A stretch of 64,000 bases of DNA. Source: DAOSEK01 sp035363095 (GTDB lineage Archaea > Nanobdellota > Nanobdellia > Woesearchaeales > UBA119). Below the pieces are notes generated by a model. It searched no databases. It was not told where the DNA came from and was given only the letters and a program-made list of their open reading frames with translations. The DNA is taken from positions 62,001 to 126,000 of the forward strand of contig DAOSEK010000002.1 of NCBI GenBank assembly GCA_035363095.1, given 5' to 3'. Position 1 is the stretch's first letter, and each line of letters starts with the position of its first letter. Shown here in pieces: positions 16,315 through 25,209 of this stretch. The position numbers and the translations under genes are program-made.

Positions 16315-16791
16315 TCATTGTTCTTCTAACAATCTTTTAATTGTTTTGGCAAATTTCCTTGCATTATTTATTGATTCTTCTGCTTTTGGAATGTTTGCTT
16401 CTGATTTTATATGATAAGTAAAGTTTCCTCTTTTTCTTTTTTCATCAAAAAAGATCTTTAATAATGCTTCTGCTTTTTCAGCTTCAGCATCATAAATTTT
16501 TAATAATTCTTTATCTATCTTGCCAGATTCAACCAGTTTTTTAAATTCATCATAGGTTTTTTTATGTTCTTCTGGAGGAGAAGTTTTTATTTTATTAAAT
16601 AATAAATACGCTTTCGCAGAATAAAATATGGAATAATAACTTTCAGATATTACCTCATTAAAGAAAGTTTTATCTAATGCAATTCCAAGCATATTTTTTA
16701 ATTCATTCTTAATGGAGATATCAAAATTAGCTTTTGCCAAAACAAGATTATTTTCTGCTCTAATAAGATAAATTTTCCATTCTGAAGCCAT
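16315..16791 (-). CDS. HEPN-domain protein (toxin of a HEPN-MNT pair)
   Basis: A 158-aa all-helical HEPN protein: ISESYYSIFYSAKAYLLF in the core helix, with an R-x5-H type motif in RGNFTYH near residue 120, the usual RNase centre of HEPN toxins. In HEPN-MNT systems the nucleotidyltransferase neutralises the HEPN RNase, in studied cases by adding nucleotides to it. The start lies inside the MNT gene (32-bp overlap), the usual order being antitoxin first. Confidence 0.85.
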   Translation of the reverse strand: MASEWKIYLIRAENNLVLAKANFDISIKNELKNMLGIALDKTFFNEVISESYYSIFYSAKAYLLFNKIKTSPPEEHKKTYDEFKKLVESGKIDKELLKIYDAEAEKAEALLKIFFDEKRKRGNFTYHIKSEANIPKAEESINNARKFAKTIKRLLEEQ

Positions 16792-17383
16792 TTGAAATTG
16801 CCTCCTTTACAATTAAATAATACCTATCCGAATTTCTAAATATTAGACGATTTTTAAAAACTTCTTTTCCAAAATCCGGTTCTTTAGATAATAACATTTT
16901 CTTAAAATCATCATAACTAAAAGCAACAACATGAACTTCAGGAGTAAAAAGCATTGTTTGATTTTCCATTAGTTTTTGCTTTTGAACAACATCATCTTTT
17001 GTTATTATTACAAGATCTAAATCAGATTTTTTTGTTTGCGTGCCTTTTGCATAGCTTCCTGTAACAATGAGTATATCATCTAAAAAAGAATCAAATTCAA
17101 GAATCTTGTCTATATTGGGTATTTTTCTTTTAAATGCTTCTTCTTTTTCTATAAAACTTAAAATAGATATTGTTTCTTTGCTTAAATGTATTTCACAAAT
17201 GCTCGAAGGACCTAATTTTTTTATCATAATAATATTTTCCTTTTCAAGTTCTTTTACTGCATTAAATATTTTTGGGTATGGTTTTTTTAAGTTAAGAGAT
17301 ATTTCTCTAATGCTTGAATTTAAGAAAAGATTTTTTCTATAATAATTCAAAATTTCAATTTTATTTTTTGTGATTTTTACCAT
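16760..17383 (-). CDS. HTH-MNT nucleotidyltransferase (antitoxin of the HEPN pair)
   Basis: A 207-aa protein. The N-terminal winged HTH (SIREISLNLKKPYPKIFNAVKELEKENI, residues ~24-51) is followed by a minimal nucleotidyltransferase domain with GSYAKGTQTKKSDLDLVII near residue 108; the GSxxxG...DxD motif is intact. It is first in the operon and overlaps the HEPN gene by 32 bp. The HTH allows autorepression, and two tandem palindromes sit between the TATA box and the start. Confidence 0.87.
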   Translation of the reverse strand: MVKITKNKIEILNYYRKNLFLNSSIREISLNLKKPYPKIFNAVKELEKENIIMIKKLGPSSICEIHLSKETISILSFIEKEEAFKRKIPNIDKILEFDSFLDDILIVTGSYAKGTQTKKSDLDLVIITKDDVVQKQKLMENQTMLFTPEVHVVAFSYDDFKKMLLSKEPDFGKEVFKNRLIFRNSDRYYLIVKEAISNGFRMENLSY

Positions 17384-17386
17384 ATT

Positions 17387-17430
17387 ATACCCTTTTAGGT
17401 ATTATATTATACCCAATAAGGTATATAAAC
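17387..17430 (-). promoter_or_regulatory. Promoter with two tandem ATACC-N6-GGTAT operators for the MNT-HEPN operon
   Basis: ATACC-N6-GGTAT occurs at 17387-17402 and again at 17409-17424, 22 bp centre to centre (two helical turns, same DNA face). The minus-strand TATA-like TTTATATA overlaps the distal one (about 17421-17429). Binding there would block TBP and the start site. The HTH-MNT protein is the likely ligand. Confidence 0.6.
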
Positions 17431-17482
17431 CTTTCGTTTAAGCAACGAGTAAACCCTGAAATAAAAAAAAAACAAAAAACCA

Positions 17483-17881
17483 CTAATTCTTCTTGGCCTT
17501 TAACAAATCCCTAATCTCAGTTAAAAGCACTTCCTCTTTTGGTGGTGCACTAGGCTTTGCTTCTTCCTTTTTCTTAAGAGAATTAATCCCTTTAATAAGC
17601 ATAAAGATCGCAAAGGCAATTATCACAAAATCAATAATTACATTCAAAAAGGCACCATACCTAATAGCAACCTCTGCTGTATCAACTGTCGCTTCCTTTA
17701 AAATAATTCTAAGCTCCTTAAAATCAACCCCGCCAAGCAAAAGCCCGATAGGTGGCATGATTACATCGGTTACAAGTGATGAAATCACCTTGCCAATAGC
17801 CCCACCAATAATCACGGCAACAGCTAGGTCTATCACATTACCCTTAACGGCAAATTCCTTAAATTCCTTTATGAGTCCCAT
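17483..17881 (-). CDS. mscL: Large-conductance mechanosensitive channel MscL
   Basis: A 132-aa protein of standard MscL length. KEFKEFAVKGNVIDLAVAVIIGGAIGKVISSLVTDVIMPPIG forms the N-terminal helix and TM1 with its Gly/Ala-rich pore (given here in family-known order; residues 5-46). A second TM spans about residues 76-97 and the C-terminal helix ends in LLTEIRDLLKA. It opens under membrane tension to release solutes after osmotic downshift. It has a good ribosome-binding site (GGGGG) a few bases before the ATG and appears monocistronic. Confidence 0.95.
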   Translation of the reverse strand: MGLIKEFKEFAVKGNVIDLAVAVIIGGAIGKVISSLVTDVIMPPIGLLLGGVDFKELRIILKEATVDTAEVAIRYGAFLNVIIDFVIIAFAIFMLIKGINSLKKKEEAKPSAPPKEEVLLTEIRDLLKAKKN

Positions 17882-17995
17882 GTTAAAACCCCCTTTTTTA
17901 ATAACCTAAGAGATCTGGAGTTTAATTATTTTTCTACTAAGCGCCAAACAAATTCCATTAGCTTTAAATATAAAATAATCAAAAGAGCACCTATA

Positions 17996-19816
17996 ATGGG
18001 CGTATCCATCAAAGTTCAAAGCAAGTTAGGCATCGTAGTGTTTGTCTTAATATTCTTCTTACCAGTATCGCTTGGGATTATAATAAACCTAACAGATAGA
18101 GCGCAAAGGGATTACTCGCTGGAAAAAGCAGATATTAACATTCTGCTAAATCCTGATGGCTCTGCATACATTGAAGAGGTAATAAACTACAGATTCAAGG
18201 GTTGTTACAAAGAAGTATACAGAGTTCCAAAACTATCTTCTTCAGTTAATGACCCATATTATCTTAAAAGTATATCTGGTTATTGTGAACCTGAATGCGA
18301 GATTCAAAACAGAGGTTATGAATTTGCAGGTGTATACAATAGTATATGTGATACAGATGTTTCTTTTCATGTAAATATGGATGTAACAAACACAATAAGT
18401 AAAGGCGAAGACCTAACCCAATTCCACTATAAAGTTTGGGGCATAGAATGGGAAAAGCCCTTAAAAGAATTGAACTCAAGAATTACATTCCCCGAAAACG
18501 TAGTAATCACAGAGGTTTTTTTCAATCCTTACGGGATAGTTAAGGATTACAAAATAGATAAAAACAAAATCTCATTTAACGCAGAAAACCTAAAAGATTT
18601 TCTTGAGATTCGAGTTGTTATGACAAAGGATTCCTTTGCCTTTGAAGAAAACCACAATTACACAAGAGAACTTGTGCTTAAAGAACAAGAGAAATATGAA
18701 AAAAACTATATTCTTTTTCAAAATGTCTTAATGATAGGTTTTCCTTTGATAATAATACTTCTAGTTGCTTTTACTTATTTTCTATACCAAAAATACGGCA
18801 AAGAACTCGGAAAAATCAGCAAGTACTACTACGAAAGAGAGCCTTATGAGGGCCTTAAACCATACCAGGCAAATTTCATCGCACATAGTAGCGTTGGAAA
18901 ACTAATTGGTAGAGTAGACTCCGATGCAATCCTTGCCACACTTTTAGACCTTGTAAGAAGAAAGCACATAGCAATAGATAGCACAAAGATCCCAAAACTG
19001 CCCATACCCTTCATAAACAGATTCATAAAAAATCCTATTCAGTTCACATTCAAAGAGGTACGTAAGGATGGATTATCCGAGCCAGAAAAACTAGTTTATA
19101 ACTTCTTCAAGGGGTTTGCGACTAACGGGGTTTTGCTCTGGAATGATTTTGAATACGAAATTCGCTCTACAACTAATGCAAAAAAGCTTGCTAGGTTCGC
19201 CGAAAAATTTGAAAAGGAAATAAAAAAGGAAATGGAGCCAAAAAAATACTTTGACAACAAAGGGCACAAGATCTTTTTAGGGATTTGCTTCCTTGTAATG
19301 GCCCTCTCATTTGTTCTAATCGGAAGTAGCTTAAATTTCTTATCAACAGAACTAAAACAACTCTATCCTTACCTAAACTATCTTATCCCTCTAGCAGCAA
19401 CCACACTAGTAATTAGCATTATTGGGGTTTTAATACCAAATCATGTCTTTGGTAGGTTCACAAAAAAAGGATTTGATATCTACAAAAAAACACTTGCATA
19501 CAAGCGTTTTATAACAAACCTCACATACCTAAAAAAGTATCCCCCGCAATCCATTGTTATCTGGGAAGAGCATTTGATCTTTGCAACAGCTTTAGGAGTC
19601 GCCGAAACGGTCTCAAAAAAGCTAAGGCTTGTAGTTCCAGATATGTTTGAAAGTGATTTAAGTTCCTTAGGATCAGTTTACAAAGCAGGCTTTATTTCAA
19701 GATTTAGTAGTACGTATTACTCTGTAACGAATAGCTCCTCATCAAGCAGTGGAGGTGGAAGCTTTGGTGGAGGAGCAGCAGGTGGCGGTGGTGGTGGCGG
19801 TGGTGGCGCCCGATAA
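17996..19816 (+). CDS. DUF2207 membrane protein with a Gly-rich tail
   Basis: A 606-aa membrane protein. An N-terminal signal or TM segment (FVLIFFLPVSLGIII) is followed by the DUF2207 extracellular domain (ADINILLNPDGSAYIEEVINY near residue 41). TM segments lie at ~240-262 and in a cluster at ~425-480. The C-terminus is a Ser-run followed by GGGSFGGGAAGGG and nine consecutive Gly, the usual DUF2207 ending. Function is unknown; the family is widespread in bacteria and archaea. It is divergent from mscL. Confidence 0.88.
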   Translation: MGVSIKVQSKLGIVVFVLIFFLPVSLGIIINLTDRAQRDYSLEKADINILLNPDGSAYIEEVINYRFKGCYKEVYRVPKLSSSVNDPYYLKSISGYCEPECEIQNRGYEFAGVYNSICDTDVSFHVNMDVTNTISKGEDLTQFHYKVWGIEWEKPLKELNSRITFPENVVITEVFFNPYGIVKDYKIDKNKISFNAENLKDFLEIRVVMTKDSFAFEENHNYTRELVLKEQEKYEKNYILFQNVLMIGFPLIIILLVAFTYFLYQKYGKELGKISKYYYEREPYEGLKPYQANFIAHSSVGKLIGRVDSDAILATLLDLVRRKHIAIDSTKIPKLPIPFINRFIKNPIQFTFKEVRKDGLSEPEKLVYNFFKGFATNGVLLWNDFEYEIRSTTNAKKLARFAEKFEKEIKKEMEPKKYFDNKGHKIFLGICFLVMALSFVLIGSSLNFLSTELKQLYPYLNYLIPLAATTLVISIIGVLIPNHVFGRFTKKGFDIYKKTLAYKRFITNLTYLKKYPPQSIVIWEEHLIFATALGVAETVSKKLRLVVPDMFESDLSSLGSVYKAGFISRFSSTYYSVTNSSSSSSGGGSFGGGAAGGGGGGGGGAR

Positions 19817-19914
19817 AGATTAGGTTTGCGAGGATTTAAAACCCCGATCTAGGCCCCGAAAAAGACCCAATGCTAGCCAAGTTACACCTACAAGCCCTTA
19901 AAGAAAAAAAATAA

Positions 19915-20883
19915 CTAAGCCTTATACGAGTTTCTCACGGGTGCAAGTATCTTTCTTAGATAGTTCCCAACACTTGCCTTAAGATCCATTGGATGAACCT
20001 GTTTCTCCTTAAAAGCGCATTCAAGCTCTTCATAAGACTTAAACAGCACATTTCCCCCAAACTTCTCAGCTCTTTGAATCAAAAACTCATTCACTCTAGG
20101 AAAAACAATCAGCCTTGCAATCTGAAGTATTGGATTATCCTCTAAAACTCCTTCAGGGCAATAAGCCTTATTAATCTTTTTTACAATAGAATCATCATCA
20201 TCTCTAATAGAAATAAAAGACTCCTTTTCTGATGAACTCATCTTACTTCCAGGTCCCTTAAGCGAAGAAATGAGCGGGGTATGAACAAAAACAGGCACCT
20301 TATACCCAATCTTTTCCAAAATCTCAACAGCAAGCATATGAATCTTTCTTTGCTCAATACCTGCTTCAACAATATCAACTCCAAGATGCTTAATATCCAC
20401 AACCTGCATAATAGGGTATATCACCTGAGAAACCTTAGCATTATCAATATCCCTTGCAACCTGTTGCATACTCCTAAGAGCCCTATTAAGCGTACTCATA
20501 ACAGCAATTCGCATCATATCATCAACATACTCCACTCTTCTTTGAAAAGAGCTCCCAACAACAAACTCAGCGCCCTTAAGTCCTGCGGCCTCAAACCCTG
20601 CTTGCCATTGCTTAACCTGATTAGCCATATAATCCCAATCTCCCTTTTGGTTAAGCCATCCATGCCAATCCGCCAAAAGCACCTTCACTTGGCATCCAGC
20701 ATCCTTAAGCTCAATAAGCTTTCCAATAGTAACAAAATGACCCAAATGAATCTCTCCTGAAGGCTCATATCCACAATAACAAACAGGGCTTTTCTTCTCA
20801 TCAAAAAGCTCTTTTAAACTATCTTTATTAATAACCTCCTGAGTATTTCTTACAATAAGTCTTTCTTTCTCCTCAAACCCCAT
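19915..20883 (-). CDS. tyrS: Tyrosyl-tRNA synthetase, archaeal type
   Basis: A 322-aa class I synthetase. Landmarks are EPSGEIHLGHF (the HIGH motif as HLGH), LLADWHGWLNQKG, VIYPIMQVVDI, GIEQRKIHMLA and GSKMSSSEK (the KMSKS loop), with HPMDLK near the end. These are all as in the short archaeal/eukaryotic TyrRS. The reading frame is open further upstream, but MGFEEKERLIVRNT aligns with the family start, so the ATG at 20883 is preferred. ATGs at 20907 and 20916 are alternatives, and a TATA-like stretch near 20950 would also suit them. Confidence 0.93.
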   Translation of the reverse strand: MGFEEKERLIVRNTQEVINKDSLKELFDEKKSPVCYCGYEPSGEIHLGHFVTIGKLIELKDAGCQVKVLLADWHGWLNQKGDWDYMANQVKQWQAGFEAAGLKGAEFVVGSSFQRRVEYVDDMMRIAVMSTLNRALRSMQQVARDIDNAKVSQVIYPIMQVVDIKHLGVDIVEAGIEQRKIHMLAVEILEKIGYKVPVFVHTPLISSLKGPGSKMSSSEKESFISIRDDDDSIVKKINKAYCPEGVLEDNPILQIARLIVFPRVNEFLIQRAEKFGGNVLFKSYEELECAFKEKQVHPMDLKASVGNYLRKILAPVRNSYKA

Positions 20884-21094
20884 AACCCTTGATTCTTTAG
20901 TTTCCATAACAATCATCAAAGAACAAGAACACAATACAATATTTATTAAAGTTTCTATATCCAATAATAAAAAATCTAAACAAATAAAAAAATAAACAAA
21001 TAATCTGCAAGACTCTGCAAGAATCTGCAAGATGCCAATATACTGGATTTTAGAAATAATTATAAACAACCAAACAAACAATCTACAAACAAAA

Positions 21095-22423
21095 ATGAAA
21101 ATTGCAGTATTTTCAGACGCATTTCACCCCCAAATTAGCGGTGTAACAACCTTTGTATTAAACATGGCCAACTACTTAGCTAGGGATGGTCATGAGATAA
21201 GGATATATGCACCAAAATTCCCAAACTCTTCTTTTGATGATTCTGCACTCCCAAAAAATATCTCAATATACCGAGCGCTCTCATTTAAAGTAATCACTGA
21301 CCCAAATATGAGAATAAGCATCCCTAACATAATAAAACTCTCAAATGATTTTACAAAATTTAACCCTGATGTAGTACATATTCACACCCCACTAACACTT
21401 GGAATACTAGGACTTACAATTGCAAAATCTAAAAGAAAGCCAATAGTTGGAACATATCATACATATATCCCTGATTTTACATGTTATGTATCACCCATCG
21501 CGTTCTTCAAATCACTCACTAAAGCACTATTTACAAAATTCAGAAAAAAAGATCCAAAAACCGCAAAACAATTCTTAAACAAATGGATGAAACTAAAACT
21601 TTTTGAGAAAAAAATTAAATCTATCAAAAATGAAAAACATAAAAAAGAAAAGAAAAAAAGGCTTGTTTGGTCAATCACAAAAAGCCATTACAAACACTTT
21701 AACATTCTTACAACCCCTTCAAAGGTTTTAGTTGATGAACTAAAAAAACATAAAATCAACAAAAACATAATCTTTCTAAGCAATGGAATAGAGCTTGATC
21801 TATTCAAGAACTGCTCTTCAAAAAAATCCTTTAAAAACGATCAGCCAATAACACTAATACATGTTGGAAGGATCGCCCCGGAGAAAAAAGTTGATATAAT
21901 CTTAAAAGCCCTAAAGATTCTAATAGACCAAAAATATAACGTTAAACTAATAATTGCCGGATTTGGTGTATCCGTTGATGACATGCAAAAACTTTCAAAA
22001 GAACTAGGTATAGAAAAATATGTTCAATTCACTGGAAAAATCCCAAGAGAAAATCTACCTGAATACTACTCAAAAGCAGATATATTCATAACCGCAAGTC
22101 CAATAGAAACTCAAGGAATAGTAGTCCTTGAAGCAATGTCTTGTGCAATACCAGTAGTTGGAGTAAAAAAACTTGCTTTAAATGAACTTATAAAAGAAGG
22201 ATATAATGGCGTTTTAGCAGAACCTGATGACCCAAAGGATTTAGCAAACCAATGCATAAAACTCATGAGATTAACACCTTCAGAATACAAAAAATATTCT
22301 AACAACGCACTTGAAAGCGTAAAAGAACATGACATCAAAAACAGCATGAAACGCCTTGAAGAAATCTATCAAATGGCAATCTCAAACAAAAAAATCTCCA
22401 AGGCAAAGTCATTATACTACTAA
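21095..22423 (+). CDS. GT4-family glycosyltransferase
   Basis: A 442-aa GT-B glycosyltransferase. MKIAVFSDAFHPQISGVTTFV is the typical N-terminal strand and loop; DVVHIHTPLTLGILGL follows; the C-terminal domain carries VGRIAPEKKVDI, FTGKIPRENLPEYYSKADIF and the E-x7-E motif ETQGIVVLEAMSC. It probably transfers a sugar to a lipid carrier or glycan at the cytoplasmic membrane face. A Lys-rich insert of about 60 residues (near 160-215) is unusual. ATG-21095 is chosen because the frame upstream has no domain content. Sugar and acceptor cannot be predicted. Confidence 0.9.
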   Translation: MKIAVFSDAFHPQISGVTTFVLNMANYLARDGHEIRIYAPKFPNSSFDDSALPKNISIYRALSFKVITDPNMRISIPNIIKLSNDFTKFNPDVVHIHTPLTLGILGLTIAKSKRKPIVGTYHTYIPDFTCYVSPIAFFKSLTKALFTKFRKKDPKTAKQFLNKWMKLKLFEKKIKSIKNEKHKKEKKKRLVWSITKSHYKHFNILTTPSKVLVDELKKHKINKNIIFLSNGIELDLFKNCSSKKSFKNDQPITLIHVGRIAPEKKVDIILKALKILIDQKYNVKLIIAGFGVSVDDMQKLSKELGIEKYVQFTGKIPRENLPEYYSKADIFITASPIETQGIVVLEAMSCAIPVVGVKKLALNELIKEGYNGVLAEPDDPKDLANQCIKLMRLTPSEYKKYSNNALESVKEHDIKNSMKRLEEIYQMAISNKKISKAKSLYY

Positions 22424-22436
22424 AATATCCTTTATT

Positions 22437-23024
22437 CTAATCCTTTAAAAAATCACAAGAATTTAGATACATTATCCTATTAACGTTTTCTCTAAAAGAT
22501 ATCCTTGTAAGCGAACAATTAGAGATGCTAAATCTCTTAGCTGATTCAATAACCTCTAAACCAAGTATCTTAGAAACAATTGCTTTAGCAACAAAAGAAT
22601 GTGTAATAAAAAGCACCTTTTTATTTGAATTAATCCCAATTTTCTCTAAGAGTAACTCAATTCTTTCATAAAGCTGAGTAATACTCTCGCCATTATTAGG
22701 CACCCAATCCAAACTAGGGATATTAATTGAGCCCCATTCAGGGATATTTTCTCCAGCTTTAATTAAATCACCTCTATTGTATTCTCTTAAACACTCTGTA
22801 AACTCAAATGGTATCTTTAATCCTTGGGCAATCTTTTCACAAGCATACACGCATCTTGGCGAATCACTTGAATAAACCTTACCAATCTTTTCCTTCCTAA
22901 GCCTTCTTATTAGGTAGGTCAGCTCAATTTTTCCTTCCTTAGAAATATTTCCATCCTGATGAGACTGTATAATTCTCTTTTTGTTCTCTTCAGTAAGAGG
23001 GTGCCTTGTAATAAATAATTCCAT
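22437..23024 (-). CDS. Histidine phosphatase family protein
   Basis: A 195-aa protein of the phosphoglycerate mutase-like fold. The catalytic motif TRHP at the first strand (ELFITRHPLTEEN) has Pro where most members have Gly. There is a KVYSSDSPRCVYACE segment, an REYNRGDL segment and a second catalytic His in LFITHSFVAKAI. The substrate is unknown. ATG-23024 is preferred over the TTG two codons upstream. It is convergent with the glycosyltransferase, 13 bp away. Confidence 0.88.
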   Translation of the reverse strand: MELFITRHPLTEENKKRIIQSHQDGNISKEGKIELTYLIRRLRKEKIGKVYSSDSPRCVYACEKIAQGLKIPFEFTECLREYNRGDLIKAGENIPEWGSINIPSLDWVPNNGESITQLYERIELLLEKIGINSNKKVLFITHSFVAKAIVSKILGLEVIESAKRFSISNCSLTRISFRENVNRIMYLNSCDFLKD

Positions 23025-23093
23025 TATCAAAAGAAACTAACATTATGTTTTTATTACTTTCGATATAACATTTAATGCTCAGAAATACAACAC

Positions 23094-23378
23094 TTACTTA
23101 TTAATCTCATAAATAACCTTCTCAGAATATTCACCCCAAGAATGATTTCCTCTGTCCTTTAAAACCTCTTTAACCCTAAATATCTCAAGTTCTACACCTT
23201 TTTTTAAATGATAATAAATTGAGCGCATAGTTACCTTAGGGTATTTCAAAATATACTTCTTATAAAGTGAATATCCATCACTTGAGCCATTCTCCTCTAA
23301 AATCTCCTTAACATTATCCCTAATCTTGCTTCTTTCAGGCCTTCCCTTCTTTGCAAACCTTATAATCTCTTCGCTCAT
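23094..23378 (-). CDS. Small winged-helix-like DNA-binding protein
   Basis: A 94-aa basic protein. KKGRPERSKIRDNVKEIL is followed by a helix-turn-helix pattern (GYSLYKKYILKYPKVTMRSIYYHLKKGVELEIF), then a short tail. The RSIYYHL recognition-helix-like segment suggests sequence-specific DNA binding. I know no characterised homologue, and similar short proteins recur in DPANN genomes. It is monocistronic. Confidence 0.6.
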   Translation of the reverse strand: MSEEIIRFAKKGRPERSKIRDNVKEILEENGSSDGYSLYKKYILKYPKVTMRSIYYHLKKGVELEIFRVKEVLKDRGNHSWGEYSEKVIYEINK

Positions 23379-23699
23379 GACTATCTATGAAGATTAGTGA
23401 TTTTAAAAATCTTTGGATTTAGCGATTACTTCTTTTCTGTTGTTTAATAGTTCAGCCAAAGTAATAGTGAAAAGTAAATAGTGAAATCTAAGAAAAACTC
23501 TAATAACAAAATGAGTTATACAAAAAAATCACAACGAAATCCATAAGGATTAAAAATATAAACCCACGAAATATCCTTTCAACTTATTAATTGCTTGATC
23601 CTAAGATCATACTTTTCAAATCCTTTCATTCTCAATCGAAAATGAAAAAATCTCTAAAGCAAAAATGCCCATAAGTATCACGCTAGATAATATCGGTTG

Positions 23700-23926
23700 A
23701 TTAATAGAAAAGCATACCTCTTGTTTCAACATGAGGACTATGTACGTTTTTTTGTAATCAACAACCTCGCTTTAATACAGCGCATGCTTTTATATTACCA
23801 ACATACCTCGCCTGTTAGGGCGAGGTTGTTGATTTTTCAAGCCAAATTGAGAATAGACGGATTCATGCAAGGATTAACCTCGACTATCCTAAAGATACCT
23901 CTACATTTATACCGAGGTTTTTCATT
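23700..23926 (+). repeat. Dispersed structured repeat, copy A (full length)
   Basis: A full copy of the intergenic element. It begins TTAATAGAAAAGCATACCTC, has a hairpin-like arm, an AATCAACAACCTCGC block, a TATA-like GCTTTTATATT, the hairpin CCTCGCC...GGCGAGG, and GCGAGGTTGTTGATT, which is the exact complement of the earlier block. It ends in AACCTCG...CGAGGTTTTTC, a terminator-like hairpin with a T-tail. It lies between a wHTH gene and kae1. Confidence 0.75.
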
Positions 23927-23936
23927 TTGTGAATCC

Positions 23937-24048
23937 GTGATTCGCATACTTTTGTCTTGAGGCCTAAAGTTTAAGGAAACATATGCATATAACGTTTAAC
24001 CTCGACAATCCTAAAGATACCTCTACATTTATACCGAGGTTTTTCATT
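23937..24048 (+). repeat. Dispersed repeat, second 3' module next to copy A
   Basis: The 3' module of copy A is repeated: TTAACCTCGACAATCCTAAA through ATACCGAGGTTTTTCATT is nearly identical to 23875-23925. It is preceded by GTCTTGAGGCCTAAAGTTTA, which also appears at 52725-52745 in reverse orientation. It ends 136 bp before kae1. Confidence 0.65.
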
Positions 24049-24184
24049 GTAAATGAATTTTTCTTTGTTAATCCATCTACTCTTACTAAAAGACTTAACA
24101 ATCAAAGTATGCAAAATATTCAAGATTTTAATAAAAATAAAAAATTAAAAAGTTTTAATAATACCATAGATTACCTAAACAAGT

Positions 24185-25153
24185 ATGTTATGCCTTGGAA
24201 TCGAATCAACAGCGCACACTTTTGGAGTAGGAATAGTATCAAGTGAAAAATCAGTTCTTTCAAATGAGAAAGTCTCTTACAAAACTCATGAAGGCGGAAT
24301 GATCCCTGCCAAGGTTGCAGATTTTTTAGTAGAGAACTGTCAAACCCCTTTCCATGATGCGTTAAAAAAAGCAAACCTCTCAATTAAAGACATAGACCTC
24401 ATCTCTTTCTCCCAAGGTCCGGGGATGGGGCATTCCTTAAGAGTTGGAGCAGTCTTTGCAAGAGCACTCTCATCAAGATATAATATACCAATAATAGGTG
24501 TAAATCATTGCATAGCCCATCTTGAAATAGGAAAGATGCTCACACCTGCAAAAGACCCAGTATTACTATACGTCTCAGGAGCCAACACACAAATCATAGC
24601 CTTTGAAGCTGGAAAATACAAAATATTTGGAGAATCCATTGATATGGGCGTTGGAAACTTCATTGATGCATTTGCAAGATATCTTAAACTAGGATTCCCC
24701 GGTGGGCCCAAGGTAGAAGAGTTTGCAAAACAGGGTCATAATTACATACCCTTGCCGTATGTGGTAAAAGGCATGGATGTTTCTTTTGGTGGGATATTAA
24801 CAAATCTAAAAAAGAAATATGACTCAAAAAAATATACCTTAGAAAACCTATGCTTTAGCATGCAAGAAACAGTATTTGCAATGCTTTTAGAAGTAACCGA
24901 AAGAGCTATGGCACACTGCGAAAAAGACGAGCTATTGCTCGGTGGTGGAGTAGCATGTAATACAAGGCTTTCGGAAATGGCAAAAACCATGTGTTTTCAA
25001 AGAGGCGCAAAATGCTTTATCCTAGAAAACCAATACAACGTTGATAACCCTGCAATGATCGCTTGGCTTGGAATAAAAGAATACCTTTGCGGAAAAAGAC
25101 AAAATATTTCTCAAACCCAAATAAGACCATACTGGCGAACCGATGAGGTATAA
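24185..25153 (+). CDS. kae1: Kae1, tRNA threonylcarbamoyl-adenosine transferase
   Basis: A 322-aa ASKHA-fold protein. MLCLGIESTAHTFGVGI is the phosphate-1 region; HCIAHLEIG holds the two metal-binding His; LYVSGANTQII, SIDMGVGNFIDAFARYLKL, GGP and LLGGGVACN are family landmarks. It is the catalytic subunit of the KEOPS complex that makes t6A37 on ANN-decoding tRNAs. It lacks the Bud32 kinase fusion seen in some archaea, and no other KEOPS gene is in the window. Confidence 0.95.
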   Translation: MLCLGIESTAHTFGVGIVSSEKSVLSNEKVSYKTHEGGMIPAKVADFLVENCQTPFHDALKKANLSIKDIDLISFSQGPGMGHSLRVGAVFARALSSRYNIPIIGVNHCIAHLEIGKMLTPAKDPVLLYVSGANTQIIAFEAGKYKIFGESIDMGVGNFIDAFARYLKLGFPGGPKVEEFAKQGHNYIPLPYVVKGMDVSFGGILTNLKKKYDSKKYTLENLCFSMQETVFAMLLEVTERAMAHCEKDELLLGGGVACNTRLSEMAKTMCFQRGAKCFILENQYNVDNPAMIAWLGIKEYLCGKRQNISQTQIRPYWRTDEV

Positions 25154-25209
25154 AGTAAATAAATATTAAGCAAAGTTTAATATATCTTTTATCATCTTTA
25201 AATAACCTG

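Noticed and set aside
17067..17342. Plus-strand ORF opposite the MNT gene
   Set aside because: Antisense to a well-supported nucleotidyltransferase; hydrophobic low-complexity translation.
20884..21081. N-terminal extension of the tyrosyl-tRNA synthetase with a hydrophobic stretch
   Set aside because: Family members begin near MGFEEKERL, the extension has no domain, and a TATA-like box lies inside it.
23697..24246. Short plus-strand ORFs over the dispersed repeat
   Set aside because: They read through hairpin arms of repeat copies, have no domain content and recur only because the repeat recurs.
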